Positions 5,963-13,145 of a stretch of DNA of 13,642 nt are shown one piece after another. The position numbers and the translations under genes were made by a program. The notes beneath the pieces are model-generated. The model was not told the DNA's origin and ran no database searches. It saw only the letters and a program-made list of their open reading frames with translations. This DNA comes from an uncultured Atopostipes sp. (GTDB lineage: Bacteria > Bacillota > Bacilli > Lactobacillales > Carnobacteriaceae_A), in the NCBI GenBank assembly GCA_910588235.1, contig CAJUOQ010000048.1:1-13642 (forward strand), read 5' to 3'. Position 1 is the stretch's first letter. Each line of letters opens with the position of its first letter.

Positions 5963-7549
5963 TTAAGTTAAGACTTCATCAATATTTTCTTTTAAATTCT
6001 GCACCGAAGTACCTACAATGACTTGAAGCGCCCTATTATTGCGTACCACGCCGGCTGCACCTAATTGTCTAAAATCAGCATCAGAAGCCACAGCTTCCGG
6101 ATCTTTTACTTGGACTCTTAAACGTGTCGCACAATTGGTTAGATGTTCAATGTTTTCATCGCCACCTAAAAACTGAATATATTGACGCGCTAACCCTTCT
6201 TTGTCATTCGCAGCTGGTGCTTCTGAACTGGCCGTCGCACCTTCGTCTTGTTGTTTTTCTTTCACATCTTCTTTCATAAACAAGCGTACTTCCTGATCGC
6301 CTCTTCCAGGCGTATTAATATCTAATTTTTCGATTAAAAATTTAAAAATAAAGTAATAAATAAAGAAGAAAATAAGCCCAATAATAATTTGTCGAATAAA
6401 GACACCGCCATGATTATTAAACAGTGGGATCCAGTTGAGCGATAAGAATTCAAGCAAGCCGCCCCCGAATGTTCCGGTGACCCCAAAGATATACATCGTC
6501 GTCGCCATCGTCGCATCAATCATTGCTTTTACTGCGAATAAAATGGGTGAGACAAAGATATAAGTAAATTCTAAAGGTTCCGTAATTCCGGCAATCACCG
6601 CTGTTAAAGTCGCCGGGATCAGTAAACCTGCGACGGTCCGTTTATTTTCTTTTTTAGCAGTTGTGTACATCGCTAAAGCAGCCGCCGGCAGTCCAAAGAT
6701 ATTGGAGTTCCCTTGTAAAGCAAAGCCACCTTCGGGGAATAAATCAATTAAAGGAGCGGATGAACGACTAAAAGTTTCAAGTCCTTCCAACCAGCTCGCA
6801 TAAGTTCCGCCACTAATCACCGCGTCCCCATATTGAAACGGTCCATAAATAAAGTGATGGAGGCCGGTTGGTAATAATATTTTCTCTAAGAAAATGTAGA
6901 GCCAGACCCCAATATTGCCTGAAGTACTCATAAAATTCTGTAAGGAAGCAAACAAACCTTGGATTCCTGGCCAAATCCAAGCTGTTAAAAAGGCCATTGG
7001 AAGCATTACGACAAAACCTACGATCACCACAAAAGCAGACCCTTGAAAGATCCCTAAAAATTCAGGCAGTTCCGTATCAAAATAACGATTGTGGAGCCAA
7101 ACCGCAATTGCAGAGACAAAAATGGCGCCTAAAATATTCATATCTAATGTTTTAATTCCGGAAACAAAAGCTAAACCACTGGTCCCGCCAACCTCTTGTG
7201 TAATATCGACGCCAAAGAAATTAGGAGCTACCGTTAACATCGCTTGAATAAAGTAATTATAAGTTAGGAAAATAACGATCGTTTCCATCACTGCGCGACC
7301 TCTTGCTTTATCAGCAAGGGTAACCGGAATTCCCATCGCGAATAATAAAGGCATTTGGTTAAAGATCGTCCAAGCCCCTTCTTCGAGCACATACCAAATA
7401 TTTGACCATAAAGTGCCTTCAGTCGCCAAATCCCCGACAATCAGTGGATCATTAAACAAGGTTGCTAAACCAATAACCGTACCAGCAAAGGCGAAGAAAA
7501 GGACCGGAACAAACATCGCACTTCCTAGTCGTTGAAATTTCTGCATCAT
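5963..7549 (-). CDS. malP: PTS EIICB, maltose/alpha-glucoside specific
   Basis: This membrane permease imports and phosphorylates maltose or related alpha-glucosides. I place the start at the MM pair (ATG 7549, 528 residues), because AGGAGG lies eight bases upstream and the Bacillus MalP protein also begins with MM followed by QRxGxAMFVPVL-like sequence. A frame 12 codons longer (to 7585) lacks such support. Multi-span EIIC comes first and contains the ITEP motif (GITEPLEF). A flexible linker rich in E, A and D precedes EIIB, whose active cysteine (C473) sits in NCATRLRV. As in B. subtilis MalP there is no EIIA, so a shared EIIA must supply phosphate. It is the first gene of the operon with malA. 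A cre box covers the likely promoter, and the divergent RpiR regulator should control it. Confidence 0.92.
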   Translation of the reverse strand: MMQKFQRLGSAMFVPVLFFAFAGTVIGLATLFNDPLIVGDLATEGTLWSNIWYVLEEGAWTIFNQMPLLFAMGIPVTLADKARGRAVMETIVIFLTYNYFIQAMLTVAPNFFGVDITQEVGGTSGLAFVSGIKTLDMNILGAIFVSAIAVWLHNRYFDTELPEFLGIFQGSAFVVIVGFVVMLPMAFLTAWIWPGIQGLFASLQNFMSTSGNIGVWLYIFLEKILLPTGLHHFIYGPFQYGDAVISGGTYASWLEGLETFSRSSAPLIDLFPEGGFALQGNSNIFGLPAAALAMYTTAKKENKRTVAGLLIPATLTAVIAGITEPLEFTYIFVSPILFAVKAMIDATMATTMYIFGVTGTFGGGLLEFLSLNWIPLFNNHGGVFIRQIIIGLIFFFIYYFIFKFLIEKLDINTPGRGDQEVRLFMKEDVKEKQQDEGATASSEAPAANDKEGLARQYIQFLGGDENIEHLTNCATRLRVQVKDPEAVASDADFRQLGAAGVVRNNRALQVIVGTSVQNLKENIDEVLT

Positions 7550-7631
7550 TTTTATTTCCTCCTTTGAAAGTTTATTCCTACACATACGTCCGCTTTAGTG
7601 CTTTCACTGACTGGAATTTATCACATCCTTT

Positions 7632-7660
7632 TTGTTTTTCTTCGAAATGTTGTATATTAA
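7632..7660 (+). promoter_or_regulatory. Candidate promoter of the glvR-type regulator
   Basis: TTGTTT (7632-7637) and TATTAA (7655-7660) are 17 bases apart. They would produce a leader of about 115 bases that runs across the opposing malP promoter and the cre box. The region is AT-rich, so this remains tentative. Confidence 0.32.
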
Positions 7661-7682
7661 GTATATAGACTTTCTTCATGCG

Positions 7683-7712
7683 ATACTATGCATATATAGA
7701 AAACGTTTTCAA
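7683..7712 (-). promoter_or_regulatory. Candidate malP promoter with overlapping cre
   Basis: On the minus strand TTGAAA (7712-7707) and TAGTAT (7688-7683) are separated by 18 bases. The -35 box lies within the cre palindrome at 7697-7711. This would give a leader of about 125 bases. Confidence 0.42.
7697..7711. promoter_or_regulatory. cre (CcpA) site in the malP-glvR intergenic region
   Basis: TAGAAAACGTTTTCA fits the consensus WTGNAANCGNWNNCW at 14 of 15 positions. Its core GAAAACGTTTTC is a perfect 12-base palindrome. It is the best cre box in the window and is placed to repress both divergent maltose genes when preferred sugars are present. Confidence 0.62.
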
Positions 7713-7781
7713 TTCCTTCGAGTGTACTTTGTTTCATTTCTAGAAATTTATTTCATTGTCATTAAAAAAGGAGAAGCTACT

Positions 7782-8534
7782 ATGCAAGAACGCATCAACA
7801 ATGCTCACAGTCAACTTACGACAACTGATTTCAGCATTTTAAATTACTTGATCACGCACAAAGAAAAAATACAGAATCAATCGATTCATAAGATAGCGGA
7901 AGCTATTTTTGTCTCGTCAGCAAGTATTGTACGTTTAGCCAAGAAATTAGATTTTACTGGTTTTTCTGAAATGAAATATTATATGAAGGCAGAAACAGAA
8001 GATAATAGTGAAGAATTCAAAAGTAGTATTTCTTTGTTGGAACAAGATATCCAAGATACTTTAAACTTAATTTCGGAACAGAACCTGCAACCGATCTGTC
8101 AGCAAATGAAGCAAGCCAAACGGATTTTTTGTTATGGGACCGATTGGGGAGAAAAGTTTTCAGTGAGTTATTTAGCGCGTAACTTTTTGGCTTGTAATCT
8201 TTTTATGCATCAATTCCCTTCTATCACTGAGTTCTTATGGACACTTGAACAAATGACCGAAGATGATTTAGTCATTATTATATCTTTTAGTGGGAACAAC
8301 GATGACTTAAAGCGACTACTGCCTTTATTAAAAGTTAAAAATGTCCCTGTGTTTTCAATTACGCCTTTATCTGGAAACTTTCTTTCTTCCGAAGCTAGTT
8401 TTCGACTCTACTATAAATCGACGAAACTCGATATTACAAAGACCAATGAAACCGAATATAACTTTTATAGTTCGTTGAATGTTTTAATCGATTTTTTATT
8501 CCGTTATTATCATGATAATTATTTCAACGAATAA
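7782..8534 (+). CDS. glvR: RpiR/MurR-family regulator of the maltose genes
   Basis: A 250-residue DNA-binding regulator. The start is ATG 7782 with AAAGGAG about nine bases upstream. The frame is open back to 7632, but that extension (MFFFEML...) is unlike the family and covers the promoter and cre region. Residues 10-60 are the RpiR helix-turn-helix (HKIAEAIFVSSASIVRLAKK, then LDFTGFSEMKYY). Residues 105-230 form a SIS sugar-phosphate-binding domain, including IFCYGTDWG and VIIISFSGNNDD. B. subtilis GlvR is the same family and about the same length and activates its maltose operon, with malP and malA as targets. Here the gene is divergent from malP-malA instead of lying between them. The ligand is probably a phosphorylated maltose or glucose derivative. 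This is inferred from the SIS domain and from context. Confidence 0.85.
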   Translation: MQERINNAHSQLTTTDFSILNYLITHKEKIQNQSIHKIAEAIFVSSASIVRLAKKLDFTGFSEMKYYMKAETEDNSEEFKSSISLLEQDIQDTLNLISEQNLQPICQQMKQAKRIFCYGTDWGEKFSVSYLARNFLACNLFMHQFPSITEFLWTLEQMTEDDLVIIISFSGNNDDLKRLLPLLKVKNVPVFSITPLSGNFLSSEASFRLYYKSTKLDITKTNETEYNFYSSLNVLIDFLFRYYHDNYFNE

Positions 8535-8545
8535 CTGAATAAAAT

Positions 8546-8585
8546 AAAAGCTTATCTAAGCAATTTATTGCTTAGATAAGCTTTT
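8546..8585. terminator. Strong bidirectional terminator between glvR and the SEC-C gene
   Basis: AAAAGCTTATCTAAGCAA (8546-8563) and its exact complement (8568-8585) form an 18-base perfect stem with a TTTA loop. T runs occur on both strands. It lies between the convergent ends of the glvR gene (8534) and the SEC-C gene (8603), so it can serve both. Confidence 0.9.
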
Positions 8586-8602
8586 GCATCCTATTAAATT
8601 TT

Positions 8603-9907
8603 TTAACTACTTTTTCGCATACAACATTTTTTATATTTTTTGCCGCTTCCACATGGACAAGGATCGTTACGTCCTATTTTCTGCGCATGAACAATCTGTT
8701 GTTTATTGTTTTTAGCCTTCTCTACTTGCTTTTTGTCTGCTGGAGAAAGAGCTTCAGGCGTATTTGATTGAGCCGGTGCTTGTTTGAACATTTCTCTTGG
8801 CGTATAGCCACCATTTTCCCACAAGCGAGCGTCATTATACAACTGCGTATAAAGTTGCGCGAATTGTTGGACCTGTCTTTTAGTCTTAAACTCCAATAAT
8901 TCCAATTCTCCTACGTCGTCCAATAAATACGAAAGCGTTTCGCCCATTACCATATTATTTTCAATAAATTCCATCGCTGTGTCGACGTCTGATGAAATTC
9001 TTGACACAAATTGTTTGAGCTTTTTATAAATAAGCGTTCGTCGTTCAAAGGAATGCTGAGCGTAATATTGGATTTCCCGACTTGTCGGTTGATAATAATC
9101 GTCGTCCATTTTATCTGAACGTTGTGTATAAAAATCAGCGACTTCTTCCTCATCCATAAACTGCGGACTCGCAATGATCGATTTTTCTACGAAATAATAC
9201 CCATTATTCAAGACTAACAGCGGGAGGATTTTATATAAATATTTAAGCATTTCTAATGTTTCAGCTTCTGTACGCTGAGCATCCGGATAGTGACGCTCCC
9301 ACAGATCGATCACTTTAGTTACAGATAAGGCGCCATAAAGATGAACCCCTGCTTTCAGCACTTCATCAATTTGTGCCCAGACGTTCATTTGCGAATGATA
9401 TTGTTTGCGCTCTTGGTCATAGTTGCTTAAGAATTCATTCAGTGATTCTTTTATTTCCTCCGGCATCATAACCGTGACTTCTTCATCTTTGTTTAAAGAA
9501 TAAAGCAAGCCCATGCGTACAGCAACAGGATAAACACTCACATAAAAATCGGCTTTTTCCAGTGACATTTCCTCTTCAGGAAATTCCTCGTGACTAAATT
9601 GTTGCAGCAGTTTTAGTTTTCTTTCTCCTAAAATTAAATAACGCTCTGCAAGCGTGTCTAGAATCCCGTCGTTCAAATAATTAGCGATTTGTGCTTTCTT
9701 CCAGCTCTTTTTCGCATCTAGATTGTTATCATCCGCTAATTGAAGTAATTTTTCTTTTGTATAAGCTTCTAAATAAGCAGCCAAACGACTCTCTTGAGGC
9801 AATTTTTTGATTTCATACTGCTCTAAAGTCTCTTCGACAATTCTTACAATTAGATAGTCTAACGTTTCATCCTCTAAATTTTGGTTCAATTGTTCAACCA
9901 TTTCCAT
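8603..9907 (-). CDS. SEC-C motif (zinc-binding) protein of unknown role
   Basis: A 434-residue soluble protein. Its C-terminal end carries the SEC-C zinc motif, RNDPCPCGSGKKYKKCC (413-429), with ligands C417, C419, C428 and C429. In SecA this motif binds zinc and SecB or ribosomes, but it also occurs at the end of many unrelated proteins. Residues 48-80 (TKEKLLQLADDNNLDAKKSW) look like a Rho-N/SAP-type helix-extended-loop-helix, which often binds nucleic acid. The middle is helical and not recognised. There is no signal peptide or membrane segment. ATG 9907 is only three bases from AAGGAG, so the second ATG (9901, spacing nine) may be the true start. It is monocistronic, followed by a strong shared terminator. 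A role linked to ribosomes or nucleic acid is a guess. Confidence 0.82.
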   Translation of the reverse strand: MEMVEQLNQNLEDETLDYLIVRIVEETLEQYEIKKLPQESRLAAYLEAYTKEKLLQLADDNNLDAKKSWKKAQIANYLNDGILDTLAERYLILGERKLKLLQQFSHEEFPEEEMSLEKADFYVSVYPVAVRMGLLYSLNKDEEVTVMMPEEIKESLNEFLSNYDQERKQYHSQMNVWAQIDEVLKAGVHLYGALSVTKVIDLWERHYPDAQRTEAETLEMLKYLYKILPLLVLNNGYYFVEKSIIASPQFMDEEEVADFYTQRSDKMDDDYYQPTSREIQYYAQHSFERRTLIYKKLKQFVSRISSDVDTAMEFIENNMVMGETLSYLLDDVGELELLEFKTKRQVQQFAQLYTQLYNDARLWENGGYTPREMFKQAPAQSNTPEALSPADKKQVEKAKNNKQQIVHAQKIGRNDPCPCGSGKKYKKCCMRKSS

Positions 9908-10019
9908 TATCTCCTTACTACTTATTAAATCCGATAAGATGTGTACCCTTACTAATATATCACAAAAGATGGCGTTCAGCAGGATTCATTCGTAATTTTT
10001 CTAGTATTTGAAATTCCTC

Positions 10020-10048
10020 TTTACAGAAGCGCTCTACATACTTATAAT
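10020..10048 (+). promoter_or_regulatory. Promoter of the SGNH hydrolase gene
   Basis: TTTACA (10020-10025) and a perfect TATAAT (10043-10048) are separated by 17 bases. This near-consensus sigma-A promoter gives a short leader of about 23 bases before the start codon. It is the clearest promoter in the window. Confidence 0.75.
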
Positions 10049-10077
10049 GAGAACATCTACCTCACAAGAAAGACTGA

Positions 10078-10986
10078 ATGCCTATGAAAAATAAAACGAA
10101 ACGCACCCTTCGCTTATGGACCCTTCCTCTTGTCGCTATCATTGCTTTAAGTTTATTCTTACGCTATCAATCGTCCACTGCTGACCAAACACTCGCTGAA
10201 GTACCGCAAACCACTGCTTCCGCAAATCCGGAAGAACAAGATATTTTAGATGGAAAGACAATGGTTGCTTTTGGTGATTCCGTCACTGAATTCGGCAACT
10301 ACCCAGCTATTATTGCTCAAAACACAGGCATGACCGTACATAATATGGGCTTTAAAGGCACTCGTTTAGCTTATCATCCTTATTCTTCTTATGATTCTTT
10401 CTCATTAACCAAATTAGTTGATGCGATCGTCACAGGTGATTTTAGCGAGCAAGATGTCGCGATTCAAGAAGATCGAAATTATTCTGCCGCTTTCAAAGAG
10501 CATTACGCCCAATTAAAAACGATCGATTTCAATACGGTCGATTTGGTGTCCGTCTTGATTGGGACCAATGATTATATGGGTAACCAAGCAGGTGTTGTAC
10601 CCTTAGGAGACCCAGCGGACAATACGCGTGAAACCTTTTACGGAGCGATCAATTATTTTGTCCAAACGATGCAGGAAAATTATCCCCACCTCGAACTCGT
10701 CTTGATCACACCGACGTGGCGGATGAATCATGAAGACATGGGCGGCGAAAGTGCTGCAGAACAACCCAATGCTCGTGAAAATTATTTAATCGAATTTGTA
10801 GATGCTATTATCAACCGCGGCAATTATTATGGCCTTCCCACTTTAGATCTCTATCGGACGAGTGGTTTAAACGAAGAAAACCACGATACCTTTTTTGCAG
10901 ATCATGTACATCCGAACGACCAAGGTTTTGAGCTGATCGGCAACACCATCAGTCACTTTTTGATTGATACTTATAATCAGCAATAA
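10078..10986 (+). CDS. Membrane-anchored SGNH/GDSL hydrolase
   Basis: A 302-residue protein with a basic N-terminus and one hydrophobic segment (about 11-29), followed by a low-complexity linker. It should sit outside the cell, anchored or cleaved. The SGNH blocks are all visible. They are GDSVTE (66-71, nucleophile S68), the block II glycine near MGFKGTR (90-96), GTND (162-165, oxyanion N164) and DHVHPN (275-280, catalytic D275 and H278). The family includes esterases and lipases, and outward-facing members often deacetylate cell-wall or surface polysaccharides. Substrate cannot be told here. ATG 10078 and ATG 10084 are both possible, with only a weak AAGAAAGA site upstream. It has its own strong promoter and stands alone, converging with the lipoprotein gene. 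Confidence 0.88.
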   Translation: MPMKNKTKRTLRLWTLPLVAIIALSLFLRYQSSTADQTLAEVPQTTASANPEEQDILDGKTMVAFGDSVTEFGNYPAIIAQNTGMTVHNMGFKGTRLAYHPYSSYDSFSLTKLVDAIVTGDFSEQDVAIQEDRNYSAAFKEHYAQLKTIDFNTVDLVSVLIGTNDYMGNQAGVVPLGDPADNTRETFYGAINYFVQTMQENYPHLELVLITPTWRMNHEDMGGESAAEQPNARENYLIEFVDAIINRGNYYGLPTLDLYRTSGLNEENHDTFFADHVHPNDQGFELIGNTISHFLIDTYNQQ

Positions 10987-11008
10987 TTATCTCAATAAAA
11001 TAAAGATG

Positions 11009-11076
11009 AAAAAACCTAGTGAGCGATTGCGGAGAGCGAGAAATTCCTTCCTGCAGTCACTGACAAGGCTTTTTAT
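11009..11076. terminator. Imperfect structured hairpin between convergent genes, probable bidirectional terminator
   Basis: AAAAAACCT-GTGA at the left pairs with TCAC-AGG-TTTTT at the right across an interrupted stem of about 65 bases. Inner pairing (GCGGA with TCCTGC) adds further support. Terminal A and T runs would let it stop transcripts of both the SGNH hydrolase and the lipoprotein. The many bulges and the G/C-rich inner part are unlike the clean terminators elsewhere in the window. Confidence 0.45.
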
Positions 11077-11691
11077 TTATAATGCGATCGTCTTTCCGTC
11101 TATTTTGAAATGCGTCAAGTCAGCAATCTCCAAATCAGCACTGTGTTTGAAATGCATCTGTACATGATACTCTGCTTCATCAACGATAAGCTGAGTGGAT
11201 GCTTTAGATGTTTGCTGGTCCTCTTCCATATCCCATGTTGCACCCGTTAGCTTAATCTGATGGCCATTGATATTCTTTTCTAAAACTTCCCCCATCAGCA
11301 ATCTGTAATCTTGTGGAAGGATCGCGGTACTTCCTTGGTCCCCATGCATAATCGCATCAACAATTTCTAACCAAGTTTCCCATAGTTCCTGAGGCTCTAC
11401 CCCATATTCAGGAGCAACATTATAAATAGCTTCTCGGTCTAACCCAGCATTCTCACTGACAACATTTGAAAGTTCTTTATGTAATTGCCGGTCTTCACTT
11501 GTCAGTTCTCTTAATTCTGTGACTCTTGGTTTAAACCTCGTGGTCATTTCAGAAACTAAAATATCTTCTGCCTGAGGAGCCGACTCTTCGACTGTTTCTG
11601 TGCCCTTCGCCTCTGCTTCTTCTAACTCATCTTCTGCCGCACAAGCGCCTAGTGATAAACAAATTAAGCCCAGTAATAAATGTTTCCTCAT
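11077..11691 (-). CDS. Lipoprotein of unknown family
   Basis: A 204-residue exported lipoprotein. The signal peptide MRKHLLLGLICLSLGAC ends in the lipobox LGAC with lipidated C17. AGGAGG lies eight bases before ATG 11691. An acidic, low-complexity stretch (18-45) follows, as is usual for a tether. Residues 60-118 look helical, with the segment NVAPEYGVEPQELWETWLEI (91-110). The C-terminal 60 residues (from about 142) look like a beta-rich domain, with alternating polar and hydrophobic residues (QIKLTGATW, STQLIV, EYHVQMHFKH). I do not recognise either part. Its function is unknown, and it is probably displayed on the outer face of the membrane. It is flanked by terminators on both sides, so it is likely transcribed alone. 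Confidence 0.8.
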   Translation of the reverse strand: MRKHLLLGLICLSLGACAAEDELEEAEAKGTETVEESAPQAEDILVSEMTTRFKPRVTELRELTSEDRQLHKELSNVVSENAGLDREAIYNVAPEYGVEPQELWETWLEIVDAIMHGDQGSTAILPQDYRLLMGEVLEKNINGHQIKLTGATWDMEEDQQTSKASTQLIVDEAEYHVQMHFKHSADLEIADLTHFKIDGKTIAL

Positions 11692-11757
11692 TAACCCTTC
11701 CTCCTATTCATAAGTATTCTTTCAATACGTTTTTGTATCTTTATCCTAACATGTTAT

Positions 11758-11802
11758 AAAAATAGAGCATAGCCCTCATTTAGAAAATGATGCCATGCTC
11801 TA
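11758..11802 (-). terminator. Rho-independent terminator of the coiled-coil membrane protein gene
   Basis: AGAGCAT-GC (11764-11773) pairs with GC-ATGCTCT (11792-11801), and inner CATTT (11777-11781) pairs with AAATG (11785-11789). On the minus strand a T run follows (plus-strand AAAAA at 11758-11762). It lies about 25 bases beyond the stop codon. Confidence 0.82.
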
Positions 11803-11825
11803 CCTTTTTCAATTATTTCATTTTA

Positions 11826-12932
11826 TTATTCAAATCCACATAATTCATATCCTTGGCTTTCCGCATCACTCAAACTCATTTCTTGGATCGAATTTGCATT
11901 ATTTAATCCACGACAGTTTGCTGAATAATGGTATTTTGTACCACTCTGTGGTGCTATGTAGACCGTAGTTTCTACTTGATCTGATTGAGTCGCTTCAACA
12001 GGTGCTTCTTCTTTCGGGGGAGAAGGCGAAGAATTTTGTGGTGCTTGTTGTTGTGATTTTTGCTGTGTTTGGGCTTCCGCTTGCTTTTGCGCCTCTTCAG
12101 CTTCTTCTGCGGCCGCAATTTTTCGTTCTTCTTCGGCGGCCTCTTCAGCGGCTTGCTTCTTCTCCTCTTCAGCTTTTTCAGCTGCTAGCCGTTCTTCTTC
12201 TTCAATTTCTGCAAGTTCGTTATCTAATGACGTTAAGCGTCGCTCTAATCGACCATTCGCCACTGAAAGATCAGAAACTAACGCGTAAGCTTCCTCATAA
12301 GTGGTTCGATCTTTCTCGTCTTCTGCCTTTTCAACAACTTCTGTTGCCGCTGCGAGTTCTTCTTCATATTCCTCAACCGCTGCGAGTGTTTTATCTAAAC
12401 GAGCGCTTAAATCCGCATCTTCTTCCTCTAACTCACGCAATAACTTCTCTGCCTTATTATAATTCCGTTGCGTGGGTGTTTCTTCCACTTTTTTAATGGC
12501 TTCAAGGATTTCTTCTTTTAAAGCTTCTTCTTTTTCAATGCGTTCTTGCTCTTCTTGGCGCGCAATCTCTGCTAATCTTTTCTCTTCAGCTAAATGTTCA
12601 GCTTCCGCTTTTGCTTCTTGCTCTTGTTGTTCAATGCGTTCTTGTTCCGCAGTTTGTGCCCCTATAACAGGCCCTGATACCGAGAATAAAAGAAGACCTA
12701 AAACTAATATGCCAATGCCTTTACGTCTACTTCTTTTTCTAAACAGATAAAATAATCCTAACACGACAACTAAAAATGAACTTAAAAACATCAAATAAGG
12801 CCAGACCTCTAAGCCACCAAAGACTAAAGCAATCGTATAAAAACCAGTCAACCCATACTTTACAGGTTTCGACCAATCTGTCTGTTTATACATTAAATAT
12901 AAACCAACAGGAAAAAATAAAATAAGCCACAT
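11826..12932 (-). CDS. Membrane protein with long coiled coil and C-terminal YHxxxC module
   Basis: A 368-residue protein. About four hydrophobic segments lie at the N-terminus (roughly 1-15, 25-39, 43-64, 73-91). An E/A/K/Q-rich helical region follows (95-292), most likely coiled coil. It contains two related units of about 54 residues (around 140-190 and 191-245), each with EE..A...VE followed by a Y..A..L..L helix. A P/S/Q-rich linker (293-320) leads to a C-terminal module (323-368) with YHYSANC at 334-340 and GYELC at 361-365. Such YHxxxC...GYxxC modules end many exported Firmicutes proteins, some next to nucleases, and probably bind metal. The usual final CxxC is reduced to one cysteine (C365). 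The start at 12932 has only a weak ribosome site (AGAAAG). No function can be named. Confidence 0.8.
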   Translation of the reverse strand: MWLILFFPVGLYLMYKQTDWSKPVKYGLTGFYTIALVFGGLEVWPYLMFLSSFLVVVLGLFYLFRKRSRRKGIGILVLGLLLFSVSGPVIGAQTAEQERIEQQEQEAKAEAEHLAEEKRLAEIARQEEQERIEKEEALKEEILEAIKKVEETPTQRNYNKAEKLLRELEEEDADLSARLDKTLAAVEEYEEELAAATEVVEKAEDEKDRTTYEEAYALVSDLSVANGRLERRLTSLDNELAEIEEEERLAAEKAEEEKKQAAEEAAEEERKIAAAEEAEEAQKQAEAQTQQKSQQQAPQNSSPSPPKEEAPVEATQSDQVETTVYIAPQSGTKYHYSANCRGLNNANSIQEMSLSDAESQGYELCGFE

Positions 12933-12986
12933 AATGACTTTCTAATTCTTCATACTCTTCTCTCTCTTCTACTTATTTTTTTATAC

Positions 12987-12992
12987 ATTATA
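12987..12992 (-). promoter_or_regulatory. Candidate -10 box for the coiled-coil membrane protein gene
   Basis: A TATAAT box lies on the minus strand about 55 bases upstream of the start at 12932. I could not find a good -35 partner at 16-18 bases, so only the -10 box is reported. Confidence 0.3.
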
Positions 12993-13067
12993 ATATACCG
13001 TACAGAATTGTTTTTGGGTAGCTTAATTTTTCTTTACCCTGTTTCTCAGCAAATAAATGGATAACCT

Positions 13068-13105
13068 AATAACCCCTCCATCCCTGAAAAGTATGGAGGG
13101 GCTAT
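13068..13105 (-). terminator. Hairpin downstream of the PH-like gene, possible terminator
   Basis: CCCCTCCAT (13073-13081) and ATGGAGGGG (13093-13101) form a perfect 9-base GC-rich stem with an 11-base loop, and short AT flanks extend it. It lies about 45 bases beyond the stop of the gene at 13146. There is no real T run on either strand, so termination may be weak. Confidence 0.5.
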
Positions 13106-13145
13106 TCATTAAGTTCGATTATTTTAAGTGAATTTATTAGAAGTT

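Noticed and set aside
7550..7585. Twelve-codon N-terminal extension of the EIICB
   Set aside because: It would include the AGGAGG ribosome site for the MM start inside the coding region, and MalP relatives begin at the MM pair.
7632..7781. N-terminal extension of the RpiR-type regulator to an upstream ATG
   Set aside because: The extension covers the promoter region and cre palindrome and is unlike the family. The ATG at 7782 has a good AAAGGAG site.
12002..12750. Two plus-strand open frames opposite the coiled-coil gene
   Set aside because: They are antisense to the repetitive E/A/K codons, which produce Leu/Ser/Phe-rich shadows. They have no supporting ribosome sites.
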